A stretch of 64,000 nucleotides of DNA from Pseudarthrobacter siccitolerans (GCF_030823375.1 NZ_JAUSXB010000001.1:2666001-2730000), one strand, 5' to 3'; shown: positions 10,033 through 19,955, numbered from the stretch's first letter. Program-made: numbers and translations. The notes: generated by a model not told the origin, from the letters alone.

Positions 10033-10683
10033 CTAGGGCTTCTTTTGGGACTTGTTTACAACGATGCGTACTACGGTGGTGGGCTCTTCGAGCAGGTTGT
10101 CGCCAACCGTTACGACGGATGTCTCAACACCGCCCAGCTTCCGGATAACTTTGGCGGCCTTGTCGATTTCCTCGGCCGCGCTGCGCCCCTTGATGGCAAC
10201 TACCTCACCCTTGCCTGCAAGCAGGGGGATGGTGAGGCCAGCAAGGTTGCTCAGCGCCGAGACAGCACGTGCGGTCACAACATCGGCGTCAATGTGCCCC
10301 ACTGCCAGCTCAGCGCGGGTGCGCATGACTGTGACGTTGTCCAGGCCGAGATCGTCCACTACCTCCTGCAGCCAGATCACCCGGCGTTCGAGCGGCTCGA
10401 TCAGGGTCAGTTCCAGGTCTGGGCGGGCGATGGCGAGGCACAGACCCGGCAGTCCAGCGCCGCTTCCGACGTCGGCAACATGGCTTCCCTGCGCGATCTC
10501 GCTTTCGATGACGGCACAGTTGAGGACATGCCGGCTCCAAAGCCGGGGAATCTCACGTGGGCCAATCAGGCCACGTTCAGTTCCCGAGGTGGCAAGGTGC
10601 TCTACGTAACGCTTGGCCAAGTCCAGGCGGTCACCGAAAATCTTCTCAGCTGCCAAAAGCTCAGCCGGCGTGATGTCAACCAT
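10033..10683 (-). CDS. rsmG: 16S rRNA (guanine-N7)-methyltransferase RsmG
   Basis: Class I SAM-dependent methyltransferase that modifies G527 (E. coli numbering) of 16S rRNA; its loss gives low-level streptomycin resistance in many bacteria. The SAM-binding motif VADVGSGAGLPG lies at residues 69-80, followed by LTLIEPLERR (motif II) and VTARAVSAL. At 216 residues it has normal length. It lies 21 bp after khpB/jag and upstream of parA, the conserved actinobacterial order. Confidence 0.95.
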   Translation of the reverse strand: MVDITPAELLAAEKIFGDRLDLAKRYVEHLATSGTERGLIGPREIPRLWSRHVLNCAVIESEIAQGSHVADVGSGAGLPGLCLAIARPDLELTLIEPLERRVIWLQEVVDDLGLDNVTVMRTRAELAVGHIDADVVTARAVSALSNLAGLTIPLLAGKGEVVAIKGRSAAEEIDKAAKVIRKLGGVETSVVTVGDNLLEEPTTVVRIVVNKSQKKP

Positions 10684-10704
10684 GATCAGCGAATCAGCAA
10701 TTCT

Positions 10705-11271
10705 CTAGTTCGCGGAAACAACAATGTGGCGTCCGGCGCCTTCGCCCTCGGACTCGCTCACCAGGCCGAGGTCCGCAACGGCGTCGTGGACGATCTTGCG
10801 TTCGTAGGCGCTCATCGGTTCCAAGGCCACTGCCTCGCCGGTCTTCTTCACAGCGGCTGCAGCATCTTCGGCGATCTTCTGCAGGTGGCCGGTACGCTCC
10901 TGCCGGTAGCCGTTGATGTCCAGTACCAGGCGTGAACGGTTCTCCGTAGCGGACAGCACCGCGAGGCGGGTCAGCTCCTGCAGGGCTTCAAGGACTTCGC
11001 CGTCCTCGCCCACCAGGCTGTCCAGGCTGTCCGACTCCTCCTCGGTGACGATGGAGATGTAGGTGCGCCCGTTCCGGACCTCAATGTCGATGTCGCCATC
11101 GATGTCCGCAATGTCCAGCAGCTCCTCGAGGTAATCGGCTGCGACGTCTCCTTCTTCCTCCAGACGGCTCGCTGATGAAGCCTTGGGGGAGGAAACGTCG
11201 TTGTCCACGGACTCGTCCTGCTCGTCGATAATCTCTTCAGAAAGGGCCTGTTCGGTACTCTCGGCTGACAT
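10705..11271 (-). CDS. khpB: KH/R3H RNA-binding protein (Jag/KhpB)
   Basis: A 188-residue single-stranded nucleic-acid-binding protein with an acidic N-terminal tail of about 45 residues, a KH domain (about 50-115) and a C-terminal R3H domain (REx-type RQERTGHL, YERKIVHDAV). Its start overlaps the yidC stop by one base (TAATG), indicating translational coupling. Family members (KhpB/EloR/Jag) bind RNA and affect cell elongation; the exact role in this group is inferred. Confidence 0.92.
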   Translation of the reverse strand: MSAESTEQALSEEIIDEQDESVDNDVSSPKASSASRLEEEGDVAADYLEELLDIADIDGDIDIEVRNGRTYISIVTEEESDSLDSLVGEDGEVLEALQELTRLAVLSATENRSRLVLDINGYRQERTGHLQKIAEDAAAAVKKTGEAVALEPMSAYERKIVHDAVADLGLVSESEGEGAGRHIVVSAN

Positions 11272-12239
11272 TACTTCTTCTTCCTGTTCTTGCGTTGTGG
11301 CTGAATGCGCTGACCTTTTGCCTCTATCACGGCAGCAGCGGCGGCGGCGTCCGCAGCCTCGTCCTTCTTACCGGTCAGGATCGAAAGGGCCGGAAGGCCC
11401 TTGGCGGCACGGCGCTCGGCGAGGGCCTTCGCTGCGGGGGATCCCGGCGTCGGCATGCGGCGGATGACAAAGAACTGCTGGCCCATGGTCCAGAGGTTGG
11501 TGGTGGTCCAGTAGATGAGGACACCAATGGGGAAGTTAATGCCGCCCACGCCGAAAACGAGGGGCAGGATGTAGAGCATCATCTTCTGCTGGCGCATGAA
11601 GGGGCTGGCCATGGCTTCTTCAGACATGTTCTTGGCCATGATCTGTTTCTGCGTGATGAACTGCGACGCCGTCATGGCCAGGATCATCAGGATGCTCAGA
11701 ACAACGACGGCCACGTTGGTGGCGCCGCCGTGAAGCAGTGCGGCAGACAGCGGAGCCCCGAAAATGCTGGACTCGTCGAACTGCACCACCTGCTCCTGGC
11801 TCATGGCACCGATGCCTTTGCCTTGGGTCTTGGCGGAACTGATGCCGGACAGCACCTGGAACAGGGCGAAGAAGAAGGGCATCTGGATCAGCATGGGCAA
11901 GCAGGCCGAGAACGGGTTGGTCCCGTGCTTCTTGTACATGGCCATCTGCTCCTGGGCCATGGCCTGGCGGGACAGCTGGTCGGTTTTGCCCTTGTACTTG
12001 TCCTGGAGCTTCTTCAGGTCGGGCTGGAGCAGCTGCATGCCGCGCTGCGCCTTGATCTGCTTGACGAATACGGGAATCAGGGCAGCGCGGATCACCAGCA
12101 CCAGGCCGATGATGGACAACGTCCACGTCCAGCCCGATGCCTCCGGCAGGCCGATCGCGCTCAGGCCCTCATGGAAGCCCACCATAATGACGGACACAAG
12201 CCACTTGAACGGAAACATGATTGTTTCAAAGAAGTCCAT
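11271..12239 (-). CDS. yidC: Membrane protein insertase YidC
   Basis: Polytopic Oxa1/YidC insertase that helps membrane proteins insert, alone or with SecYEG. The 322-residue protein shows hydrophobic segments near residues 10-30, 35-58, 105-125, 170-195 and 215-240, with the family regions MLIQMPFFFALFQVL and YWTTTNLWTMGQ. The C-terminus is basic (QPQRKNRKKK), as expected for ribosome contact. It lies between yidD (15 bp gap) and khpB (1-base overlap). Confidence 0.96.
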   Translation of the reverse strand: MDFFETIMFPFKWLVSVIMVGFHEGLSAIGLPEASGWTWTLSIIGLVLVIRAALIPVFVKQIKAQRGMQLLQPDLKKLQDKYKGKTDQLSRQAMAQEQMAMYKKHGTNPFSACLPMLIQMPFFFALFQVLSGISSAKTQGKGIGAMSQEQVVQFDESSIFGAPLSAALLHGGATNVAVVVLSILMILAMTASQFITQKQIMAKNMSEEAMASPFMRQQKMMLYILPLVFGVGGINFPIGVLIYWTTTNLWTMGQQFFVIRRMPTPGSPAAKALAERRAAKGLPALSILTGKKDEAADAAAAAAVIEAKGQRIQPQRKNRKKK

Positions 12240-12254
12240 ACTTATCCCTATTCG

Positions 12255-12647
12255 TCAGGCCGCCGTGCGGCCTTCTCCATCAGTCCGAGCAGCCAGGTAT
12301 TTGTCCGGGTTGTTCAGCACAACAATTGTGGGGGTATGGCTGGCAGGCCATTCCCGGTGCCCGGCGGGGACGTGGTCCACACCGCCGGCATTCCATGGGT
12401 GGCAGCGGCCAAGGCGGCGCACCGCGAGCCAGCTTCCCTTGGCGGCACCATGGACGGTAATCGCTTCAAGGGCATAGGCCGAGCATGAAGGAAAGAATCT
12501 GCAGACCTGGCCGTACAAGGGAGAAACCACCTTGCGGTAGGCCTTAAGCAGAAGAATGAGGATGTTTCGCGGCAGGTTCCAGAGGAACAGCGCCACTGCG
12601 GCCACAACAGGATGAAGATGGGCGACGACGGCGGTGGTGTTACGCAC
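12255..12647 (-). CDS. yidD: Membrane protein insertion efficiency factor YidD
   Basis: A small membrane-associated protein with the family core YRKVVSPLYGQVCRFFPSCS and CHPWNAGGVDHVP, containing the conserved cysteines. It assists YidC-dependent insertion. The GTG start overlaps the end of rnpA by 8 bp. The 130-residue length includes a variable C-terminal extension past residue about 105. Confidence 0.93.
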   Translation of the reverse strand: MRNTTAVVAHLHPVVAAVALFLWNLPRNILILLLKAYRKVVSPLYGQVCRFFPSCSAYALEAITVHGAAKGSWLAVRRLGRCHPWNAGGVDHVPAGHREWPASHTPTIVVLNNPDKYLAARTDGEGRTAA

Positions 12648-13047
12648 GCGGTGTCCCCTTCTGTGTTGTACCGGCCGAACCGTTGGCGGCTGCCCGGGGG
12701 CGGCCGGCCAGCCGGGTCATTGTCGACTCCAGTGCAGCGTTGTAATCCGCCAGCAACTGGTCCCAGCTCGCGGACGCGGACGCAGGCAGCGCCCTGACCA
12801 CTATGGCGAACCCGGTACCGTACTCGCGCAGCGAGGCAGCACCGGCTTCCCTCAGTCTCCTCTTAACGAGGTTCCTGACCACAGCGTTCCCGACACCCTT
12901 GGAAACAATGAACCCGATCCGGCTGGGTTCGTCAGCAGCAATAGCTGCCGCATATAACACTACGTTCCGGCGTCCATTGCGGACACCGGAACGTACAGTT
13001 GTTGAAAAATCGGTTGCAGTCCTCAAACGGTTGCGGGTGGCCAGCAC
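12640..13047 (-). CDS. rnpA: Ribonuclease P protein component
   Basis: Basic protein subunit of RNase P, which binds the catalytic RNA and pre-tRNA 5' leaders. The RNR signature lies in KGVGNAVVRNLVKRRLRE and the N-terminus MLATRNRLRTATDF is typical. The last about 20 residues (Ala/Gly/Thr-rich) are variable. It sits between rpmH (40 bp upstream) and yidD (8-bp overlap). Confidence 0.95.
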   Translation of the reverse strand: MLATRNRLRTATDFSTTVRSGVRNGRRNVVLYAAAIAADEPSRIGFIVSKGVGNAVVRNLVKRRLREAGAASLREYGTGFAIVVRALPASASASWDQLLADYNAALESTMTRLAGRPRAAANGSAGTTQKGTPRA

Positions 13048-13087
13048 CTTAAACTCGCAAAGAAACGTCTACCGACAAGTCAGTTAT

Positions 13088-13225
13088 TTACGCCGACAGC
13101 TCGGTACGGCCCTTGCCACGACGGGCTGCCAGGATGGCGCGGCCGGCACGGGTACGCATACGAAGGCGGAAGCCGTGCTTCTTGGCTCGACGGCGGTTAT
13201 TCGGCTGAAAAGTCCGCTTGCTCAC
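13088..13225 (-). CDS. rpmH: 50S ribosomal protein L34
   Basis: A 45-residue, very basic protein beginning [20 protein letters not shown] and ending GKGRTELSA, which is unmistakably L34. It starts at a GTG preceded by GGAG with 8-base spacing. It heads the leftward rpmH-rnpA-yidD-yidC-khpB-rsmG-parA-parB series, and its promoter must lie in the spacer shared with dnaA. Confidence 0.97.
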   Translation of the reverse strand: MSKRTFQPNNRRRAKKHGFRLRMRTRAGRAILAARRGKGRTELSA

Positions 13226-13693
13226 GTTAGTTACTCCAGTGGATCAAAGGTGCGCCCACCCGATCAATATGGGGAAGAACTGGCCGACGCTAAGTTTTGT
13301 ATATGCACGCTTCCCCCGGCTGCTCACACGCACTGCGTCTGAGAGATTCAGATGGGGCCAAAAAGCGCACACAAAGGACTTCACAACGTTAGGGCAATTC
13401 AGGGCCCCTAGTCAAACCGGAGCAGGCCACCGGCACTATCCCCAGCTGTGGCAAACCTGCCCTTCGAGCCTGTGGATGAAGTGGCTCACAGGCTGCTTTT
13501 TAGAACCACAACAGTGTAATTATCCACAAGCTACTGGCCAGCTATCTTCTAGGCTTTTCATCCCCTAGAGTTGCCCAGTAGCCGATTATCCACGTGCTGT
13601 GTATAACCCTGTGGATGAAGCTGAACCTGATCCTGGTTCCGCGCTTGCGGCTGCAGGCAATGCAGGCAAAGCAAGTTTTGAGGGAACCCATTG
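13226..13693. other. rpmH-dnaA spacer with DnaA boxes (part of oriC)
   Basis: This 468-bp divergent spacer must hold the rpmH and dnaA promoters. DnaA boxes visible: a perfect TTATCCACA (13520-13528), TTATCCACG (13586-13594), TGTGTATAA (13598-13606, complement TTATACACA) and two TGTGGATGA (13471-13479, 13610-13618). The boxes crowd the dnaA side, which fits autoregulation by DnaA. I could not assign a promoter with confidence. Confidence 0.75.
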
Positions 13694-15115
13694 ATGACAG
13701 TAGACGAAGCCAACCACGCCAATACTGTCGGAAGTTCCTGGCGGCGCGTTGTCAGCCTGCTGGAGCAGGACCACCGCGTTTCACCGCGGCAGCGTGGCTT
13801 TGTCATCCTCGCCCAGGCCCAGGGCCTGATCGGTTCCACCCTGCTGGTGGCAGTACCCAACGAACTCACCCGCGAAGTGCTGCAGACCCAGGTCAAGGAC
13901 GCACTGGATGATGCACTGCACAGCGTCTTCTCCGAAGACATCCGCTGTGCCATTGACGTGGACACGGACCTGGTGCCCATCCACGAAGAGCCCGAGCCCG
14001 TCGTCGAGCCTTCCTTCTCGCCGGACCAGCTGATCGAGCAGAAGCCGCAGCCCATGCTGCCCAGCACCTCCCACGAGTTCGGCCGGCTCAACCCTAAATA
14101 CGTCTTCGATACCTTCGTGATTGGTTCGTCCAACCGCTTTGCCCACGCTGCGGCCGTCGCCGTGGCGGAAGCGCCGGCCAAGGCCTACAACCCGCTGTTC
14201 ATCTATGGCGACTCGGGCTTGGGAAAGACCCACCTCCTGCATGCGATCGGGCACTATGCCCGGCGGCTCTACAGCGGCATCCGGGTCCGGTACGTCAATT
14301 CGGAAGAATTCACCAACGACTTCATCAACTCCATCCGTGACGATGAAGGCGCCAGCTTCAAGACCACCTACCGCAACGTGGACGTCCTGCTGATCGATGA
14401 CATCCAGTTCCTGGCCGGCAAGGACCGGACGCTGGAAGAGTTCTTCCACACGTTCAATTCGCTGCACAACAACAACAAGCAGGTGGTCATCACCTCGGAC
14501 CAGCCGCCCAAGCTGCTCGCCGGGTTTGAGGACCGCATGAAGTCCCGCTTCGAATGGGGCCTCCTGACGGACATCCAGCCTCCGGAACTGGAAACCCGTA
14601 TCGCCATTCTCCGCAAGAAGGCCCTGAGCGAAGGTCTTTCCGCTCCGGATGACGCCCTCGAGTACATCGCGTCCAAGATTTCCAGCAACATCCGTGAACT
14701 TGAAGGCGCCCTCATCAGGGTCACAGCGTTTGCCAGCCTCAACCGCCAGCCCGTGGATGTGGCCCTGGCGGAGATGGTGCTGAAGGATCTCATCACCGAC
14801 GACGGTGCCCAGGAGATCACGTCCAGCCAGATCCTGCAGCAGACGGCCGAGTACTTCAAGCTCAGCATGGAAGAGCTCTGCAGCAAGTCCCGCACCAGGA
14901 CCCTGGTTACCGCGCGCCAGATCGCCATGTACCTGTGCCGCGAACTCACGGACATGTCGCTTCCCAAGATTGGCCAGGAACTCGGCGGCCGCGACCACAC
15001 CACGGTGATCCACGCTGACCGCAAAATCCGTGAACTGATGGCAGAGCGGCGTGTGATCTACAACCAGGTGACCGAGCTGACCAACCGGATCAAGCAACAG
15101 CAGCGCGATTCCTGA
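13694..15115 (+). CDS. dnaA: Chromosomal replication initiator DnaA
   Basis: AAA+ ATPase that binds DnaA boxes and melts oriC. Visible: N-terminal DnaB-interacting domain I, an acidic/Pro-rich linker (about residues 85-120), Walker A GDSGLGKT (about 172-179), Walker B LLIDDIQF, and the C-terminal DNA-binding signature [15 protein letters not shown] lies just before the ATG at 13694; the ATG is better spaced (7 bases) from GAGGGAA, giving 473 residues. It is flanked on both sides by DnaA-box spacers. Confidence 0.98.
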   Translation: MTVDEANHANTVGSSWRRVVSLLEQDHRVSPRQRGFVILAQAQGLIGSTLLVAVPNELTREVLQTQVKDALDDALHSVFSEDIRCAIDVDTDLVPIHEEPEPVVEPSFSPDQLIEQKPQPMLPSTSHEFGRLNPKYVFDTFVIGSSNRFAHAAAVAVAEAPAKAYNPLFIYGDSGLGKTHLLHAIGHYARRLYSGIRVRYVNSEEFTNDFINSIRDDEGASFKTTYRNVDVLLIDDIQFLAGKDRTLEEFFHTFNSLHNNNKQVVITSDQPPKLLAGFEDRMKSRFEWGLLTDIQPPELETRIAILRKKALSEGLSAPDDALEYIASKISSNIRELEGALIRVTAFASLNRQPVDVALAEMVLKDLITDDGAQEITSSQILQQTAEYFKLSMEELCSKSRTRTLVTARQIAMYLCRELTDMSLPKIGQELGGRDHTTVIHADRKIRELMAERRVIYNQVTELTNRIKQQQRDS

Positions 15116-15641
15116 CGAAGCATCTATACCTTATTAACAGGTGCATGTGGATAAGCCTGTGGATACTTAAGGGGACAACCGCGGTTAATGGGCTTAAAAC
15201 CCTTAAGCCGCCTGTGGATCGGGAAAAGCGCCAAAATTTTTATCCCCATCCACACCCTGTTTAAAACCTGCTCCGCCCACAGTCCATGAACAGGGCTTAA
15301 CCGCCGGATCCCGCGGCCGGAGGCAGTTATCCACAGTTTCCACAGCAGTTATTAACACTACTAATCCCAAAAAATTGAAGTCCCTCAAACAACAAGATCG
15401 ATTCGCCCGTTCCGCACCGAGGGGCCACCGGCCCCAAGGGGCCAGCGCCGCAAAGTGGGGATGGGTTAATCGCGGATCTTCCGGCTAAGCTGTCAGCAGC
15501 GGTCCCATCCTTGGGTTTCTGCGTGGTTCAGGCAGCAGCACGGACCATGCAGGTTCAGGACGCGGGGCATCCCTTTATGGGGCTTCCTGCGGGAAGTTTC
15601 GAAGAAACCAATGCAGCAGCAATGAAAGGCGGCACCCTTCC
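15116..15641. other. dnaA-dnaN spacer, probable core of oriC
   Basis: 526 bp without a gene. DnaA boxes: perfect at 15146-15154 (minus) and 15327-15335 (plus); near matches TGTGGATAC (15158-15166), TGTGGATCG (15213-15221) and GTTTCCACA (15336-15344). An AT-rich stretch around 15231-15246 (CCAAAATTTTTATCCCC) is the best unwinding-element candidate, helped by repeated TTAA steps at 15168-15206. dnaA-dnaN is the usual oriC site in Actinobacteria. The right half (about 15420-15640) shows no boxes and presumably carries the dnaN promoter. Confidence 0.8.
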
Positions 15642-16766
15642 GTGAAGTTCAGAGTCGATCGGGACGTCCTGGCAGAAGCCGTTACCTGGACAGCCCGCTC
15701 GTTGTCTCCGCGGCCGCCCGTTCCCGTCCTTTCCGGACTCCTTTTGAAGGCTGAAGCAGGCACAGTCAGCCTCTCGAGCTTCGACTACGAAACCTCCGCA
15801 CGCCTGGAGATCGCCGCGGACATCCGGGACGAGGGGACCATCCTGGTCTCCGGCCGCCTTCTCGCGGATATCTGCCGCAGCCTGCCTTCGGCACCGGTCG
15901 ACGTCGAAACGGACGGCAACAAAGTCACGCTCACCTGCCGCCGAAGCAGCTTCCACCTGGCTACGATGCCCGAGGCGGAATACCCGCCGCTTCCGGCCCT
16001 GCCCACCGTCAGCGGAACAGTCCCGGGTGACTCTTTTGCCCAGGCCGTCTCCCAGGTAATCATTGCCGCCAGCAAGGACGACACCCTGCCCATCCTCACC
16101 GGCGTGCGGATGGAGATTGAGGACGACCTGATCACGCTGCTGGCCACTGACCGTTACCGCCTGGCCATGCGCGAGGTGCCGTGGAAGCCCGTCACTCCGG
16201 GCATCTCCACCAGCGCGCTCGTCAAGGCAAAAACCCTGAACGAAGTGGCCAAGACCCTGGGCAACAGCGGAGACATCCAGTTGGCCCTCTCGGACGATGA
16301 CAGCCGGCTTATCGGTTTCGAAAGCGGCGGCCGCACCACCACATCCCTGCTGGTGGACGGCGACTACCCGAAGATCCGGTCGCTTTTCCCTGACTCCACG
16401 CCCATCCACGCAACGGTCCAGACCCAGGAACTCGTGGAGGCCGTCCGCCGCGTCTCGCTGGTGGCAGAGCGCAACACCCCGGTCCGCCTGGCATTCACCC
16501 AGGGCCTGCTCAACCTGGACGCAGGCACCGGCGAGGACGCCCAGGCCTCCGAGGAACTCGAAGCCCAGCTTTCGGGTGACGACATCACGGTGGCCTTCAA
16601 CCCGCACTACCTGGTGGAAGGACTGAGCGTCATCGAAACCAAGTTTGTCCGGTTCTCGTTCACCACGGCACCGAAGCCGGCCATGATCACGGCGCAGGCA
16701 GACGCGGACGGCGAAGACCAGGATGACTACCGTTACCTCGTCATGCCGGTCCGCCTCCCCAACTAG
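15642..16766 (+). CDS. dnaN: DNA polymerase III sliding clamp (beta)
   Basis: A 374-residue ring-forming processivity clamp that tethers the replicative polymerase. It shows the three-fold repeated clamp-domain pattern, with typical segments WTARSLSPRPPVPVLSGLLL, DRYRLAMRE and the C-terminal YRYLVMPVRLPN. The start is a GTG preceded by GAAAGGCGGC. It follows dnaA across the oriC spacer. Confidence 0.97.
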   Translation: MKFRVDRDVLAEAVTWTARSLSPRPPVPVLSGLLLKAEAGTVSLSSFDYETSARLEIAADIRDEGTILVSGRLLADICRSLPSAPVDVETDGNKVTLTCRRSSFHLATMPEAEYPPLPALPTVSGTVPGDSFAQAVSQVIIAASKDDTLPILTGVRMEIEDDLITLLATDRYRLAMREVPWKPVTPGISTSALVKAKTLNEVAKTLGNSGDIQLALSDDDSRLIGFESGGRTTTSLLVDGDYPKIRSLFPDSTPIHATVQTQELVEAVRRVSLVAERNTPVRLAFTQGLLNLDAGTGEDAQASEELEAQLSGDDITVAFNPHYLVEGLSVIETKFVRFSFTTAPKPAMITAQADADGEDQDDYRYLVMPVRLPN

Positions 16767-16892
16767 TCCCCAGCGCCCCCCTCGCCTTGCAAGCCCGGCC
16801 AGGGAACCCTGGCGGCGTGGGCCCAGACAGTTGTTGTCGTTCCGGGCCCCAAAACGACAACCGACACCCAATGCAGAAAGAGAAACCGCATC

Positions 16893-17777
16893 ATGCATAT
16901 TGGACTGATCGGCCTTGGCAAAATGGGATTCAACATGCGCGAACGCCTGCGCAAGGGCGGCATTGAGGTCACCGGTTATGACCGGAACCCGGAGGTCACG
17001 GACACCGGCTCCATTGATGAGCTCATCGCAGCCCTCCCCACGCCACGGCTCCTTTGGGTGATGGTGCCGGCCGGCGACATCACGGACGCCGTCGTCAAGG
17101 AACTCAGCGAAAAGCTGGACGAGGGTGACCTGGTGATCGACGGCGGCAACTCCCGCTTCACCGAGGACCAGAAACACGGCGAACTCCTCGCCGCCAAGGG
17201 CATCCACTTCGCGGACTGCGGTGTGTCCGGCGGTGTGTGGGGGCTGCAGAACGGTTACGGCCTGATGGCCGGCGGAGATGCCGCGGACATTGAACGTGCG
17301 CTTCCCGTCTTTGACGCCCTTCGCCCTGAAGGCGAACGGGCTGACAGCTTTGTGCACGTGGGCGGGATCGGCGCAGGCCACTACGCCAAGATGGTCCACA
17401 ACGGCATCGAGTACGGCCTGATGCAGGCGTACGCCGAGGGCTACCAGCTACTCGCGTCCAAGGACATCATCAACGATCTGCCCGGAACCTTCCGGGCCTG
17501 GCAAAAGGGCACCGTGGTCCGGTCCTGGCTGCTGGACCTCCTCGTCAAAGCGCTGGACGAGGATCCGGGACTGCAGAACATTGACGACTACGTCGAGGAC
17601 TCGGGCGAGGGCAGGTGGACTGTGGAAGAAGCCATTGCCAACGCCATTCCCGCACCGGCCATCACGGCCGCCCTGTTTGCCCGCTTCGAGTCCCGCGAGG
17701 ACAGCTCGCCGGCCATGAAGATGGTGTCTGCCCTGCGCCACCAGTTCGGCGGGCACGCAACCCGTCCCGCCAAGTAG
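16893..17777 (+). CDS. gnd: 6-phosphogluconate dehydrogenase, decarboxylating (short, GndA-type)
   Basis: Converts 6-phosphogluconate to ribulose 5-phosphate with CO2 release. An N-terminal Rossmann motif GLIGLGKMGFNM, the substrate motif DCGVSGGVWGLQNGYGLMAGG and GAGHYAKMVHNGIEYG (catalytic Lys/Asn) identify it. At 294 residues it belongs to the short class, which in many Actinobacteria lies between dnaN and recF. An RBS-like AAAGAGAAA precedes the ATG. Confidence 0.95.
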   Translation: MHIGLIGLGKMGFNMRERLRKGGIEVTGYDRNPEVTDTGSIDELIAALPTPRLLWVMVPAGDITDAVVKELSEKLDEGDLVIDGGNSRFTEDQKHGELLAAKGIHFADCGVSGGVWGLQNGYGLMAGGDAADIERALPVFDALRPEGERADSFVHVGGIGAGHYAKMVHNGIEYGLMQAYAEGYQLLASKDIINDLPGTFRAWQKGTVVRSWLLDLLVKALDEDPGLQNIDDYVEDSGEGRWTVEEAIANAIPAPAITAALFARFESREDSSPAMKMVSALRHQFGGHATRPAK

Positions 17778-17822
17778 CAGCCAGCGGGGACCTGCCCGGT
17801 TCCCAGAATTGCCTAAAACCGC

Positions 17823-19025
17823 GTGTACATAGAACACCTCTCGCTGACTGATTTCCGCAGCTATGCCCAGGTTGACCTTGCCCTGGGCCCGGGCGTCACC
17901 GTCCTGGTGGGGTACAACGGCATTGGCAAGACCAACCTGATGGAAGCCATCGGGTACCTCGCCACCCTCAGCTCGCACCGCGTCAGCTCCGACGGGCCGC
18001 TGCTGCGGTTCGGCACCGACCGCGCCCTGGTCCGGGCCCGGCTGGTCCGGGGCGGGCAGGTCACGGTCCTCGAACTGGAAATCAACGCGGGCCGGGCTAA
18101 CCGCGGCAGGATCAACCGCAGCAATCCCGTCCGCGCACGCGATCTTCTGGGCATCTGCCAGACGGTGCTCTTCGCACCGGAGGACCTGGCCCTGGTTAAA
18201 GGCGATCCGTCCAACCGCCGCCGGTTCCTGGATGAGCTCCTCGCCAGCCTGATCCCGCACCACGCCGCCACCCGCAGCGATTACGACCGGGTGTTGAAAC
18301 AGCGCAATGCGTTGCTGAAGTCTGCCCGCTCGGGCAAATTCACGTCAGCGCATGAAGCGACGCTCGATGTGTGGGACCAGCATATGGCCAGGGCCGGTGC
18401 CGAACTGCTGCACGCCCGGCTTGAGCTCGTGGAACGCCTCCGGCCGCACCTGGCAACTGCATACGCCGGGCTGACAGATACCTCCAAGCCCGCCGACGCG
18501 GTCTACCGTTCCACCCTCCAGAACCAGATGGACGACGACGGCGCCCCGGAGTTGCGTGCTGCCGGCAACGGAGACGGAGGTACTACCGCCGAAGCCGAGG
18601 ACCTGCGCCGGCTCACTGTGGAGGAGCTCACTGGGCGGTATGTTCGCGCCTTCGCCGACGCCCGGCGGAAGGAACGGGAACGCGGCATCTCGCTGGTGGG
18701 TCCCCACCGCGACGAACTGGAACTGATCCTCGGCCAGGCACCCGCCAAGGGGTATGCATCCCACGGTGAAACGTGGTCCATGTGCCTGGCACTGCGGCTC
18801 GCTTCGTATTACGTCATGCTGGACGATGCCCGGACCGGCGGCTCCGCACCGATCCTGATCCTTGATGACGTTTTTGCCGAGCTGGACGTGCAGCGCAGGC
18901 GTAAACTGGCCGCAATAGTCTCGGGTGCGGAACAGGTCCTGGTGACCGCCGCCGTCGACGCCGATATCCCGGAAGAGCTGTCCGGACGGCGGGTGAAGGT
19001 CATCGCGGGAGGAATCGATGAGTAG
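17823..19025 (+). CDS. recF: DNA replication and repair protein RecF
   Basis: SMC-like ATPase that loads RecA at gaps. Walker A GYNGIGKT lies at residues 30-37, and the signature and Walker B regions LVGPHRDELEL and ILILDDVFAELD lie near the C-terminus. GTG start, 400 residues. The end overlaps the DciA-like gene by 8 bp, so the two are translationally coupled. Confidence 0.96.
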   Translation: MYIEHLSLTDFRSYAQVDLALGPGVTVLVGYNGIGKTNLMEAIGYLATLSSHRVSSDGPLLRFGTDRALVRARLVRGGQVTVLELEINAGRANRGRINRSNPVRARDLLGICQTVLFAPEDLALVKGDPSNRRRFLDELLASLIPHHAATRSDYDRVLKQRNALLKSARSGKFTSAHEATLDVWDQHMARAGAELLHARLELVERLRPHLATAYAGLTDTSKPADAVYRSTLQNQMDDDGAPELRAAGNGDGGTTAEAEDLRRLTVEELTGRYVRAFADARRKERERGISLVGPHRDELELILGQAPAKGYASHGETWSMCLALRLASYYVMLDDARTGGSAPILILDDVFAELDVQRRRKLAAIVSGAEQVLVTAAVDADIPEELSGRRVKVIAGGIDE

Positions 19026-19575
19026 GGACGAAAAAGACGCCGGACGGCAGCCCGGCCGCGAGCCCGACAACATCGATGCGCCGCAGGCAGCCCTGAACAG
19101 AATGCGCGAGGCCGCCGCCGCCCGTGGCGAAATCCGCAGGGCCGCAATTCGGCCCGGGTCCCAAAAAGCCAAACGCAGTATCCGGGACACCCGCGGTTTC
19201 AGCCAGTTCCACTCCACCGGCCGGGATCCCCTCGGACTGGGCAAGGTAGTGGGCCGCCTGGTGGCCGAACGCGGCTGGACCTCCCCGGTTGCCGTCGGCT
19301 CAGTGATGGCAGAATGGGCCACCCTGGTGGGGCCTGAAATTTCAGCACACTGCACACCCGAAAGCTTCACGGACACCACGCTGCACGTCAGGTGTGATTC
19401 AACGGCCTGGGCCACGCAGCTCCGGCTCCTCAGCCTGAGCCTGCTCGAGAAATTCCGGGTGGAGCTGGGTGACGGTGTGGTCACCAGCATCCAGGTCCTC
19501 GGCCCCACCGCACCGAGCTGGCGCAAGGGCGGCCGGACAGTCAACGGACGCGGACCGCGGGACACTTACGGGTAG
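19018..19575 (+). CDS. dciA: DciA-like DUF721 protein (replicative helicase loader candidate)
   Basis: A 185-residue protein with a basic, disordered N-terminus (about 1-60) and the DUF721 domain, with VVGRLVAERGWTSPVAVGSVMAEWATLVG and LHVRCDSTAWATQLRLL. DciA replaces DnaC/DnaI as DnaB operator in most bacteria and sits between recF and gyrB in Actinobacteria, as here. It overlaps recF by 8 bp. Confidence 0.93.
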   Translation: MSRDEKDAGRQPGREPDNIDAPQAALNRMREAAAARGEIRRAAIRPGSQKAKRSIRDTRGFSQFHSTGRDPLGLGKVVGRLVAERGWTSPVAVGSVMAEWATLVGPEISAHCTPESFTDTTLHVRCDSTAWATQLRLLSLSLLEKFRVELGDGVVTSIQVLGPTAPSWRKGGRTVNGRGPRDTYG

Positions 19576-19955
19576 CCCGGAGCCGGACTCTTGAAAATCC
19601 CCTGATGGGCGTGTAGCGCCCTGGAAGGGCCGGAGGGTGTATAGGCACCCGCAGGCCGGAGTTTCGGAGCGCCAAAGGCGCAGTCTGTGGCTCGCAGCGG
19701 GCACATTGCCCGCCATCCACGGCCCTGGAATGCGGGAATCAGGGCTGTTTCACGGTAGAATCGATGTAGATAACTGGGCGTCGGTGAAACGTTGACTGAG
19801 TCCGTTCTCCGCACGCTTCCAGCACGCGGATCGCGGATCCCACCATCAGCTAGTAGCCGGCGCCATAAGTTTGCGCCTGTTGGCGGACTGCTTTTCCATG
19901 CCTGGAAGAGCTTTCCAGCCGGCCATCATCGAGAACAGAGGAGTCGACAGCGCCT
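19576..19955. other. dciA-gyrB spacer, gyrB control region
   Basis: 380 bp with no gene. A TAGAAT hexamer at 19756-19761 could be a -10 box for gyrB, but no convincing -35 is seen. No DnaA boxes or parS. A GTTTCAC half-site at 19747 lacks the other arm. A GC-rich imperfect hairpin lies around 19600-19690. Confidence 0.45.

Noticed and set aside
13591..13596. CACGTG core near a DnaA box as a possible parS
   Set aside because: The flanks do not match GTTTCACGTGAAAC; it is part of the box TTATCCACG.
13781..15097. 438-codon antisense frame opposite dnaA
   Set aside because: Shadow frame produced by GC-rich third codon positions of dnaA.
15555..17399. 614-codon antisense frame opposite dnaN and gnd
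   Set aside because: It is the shadow of highly biased high-GC codons in dnaN and gnd; its translation has no known domain and it lacks a start context.
19746..19752. GTTTCAC near gyrB as a parS half-site
   Set aside because: The other arm is absent; a 7-mer can occur by chance.
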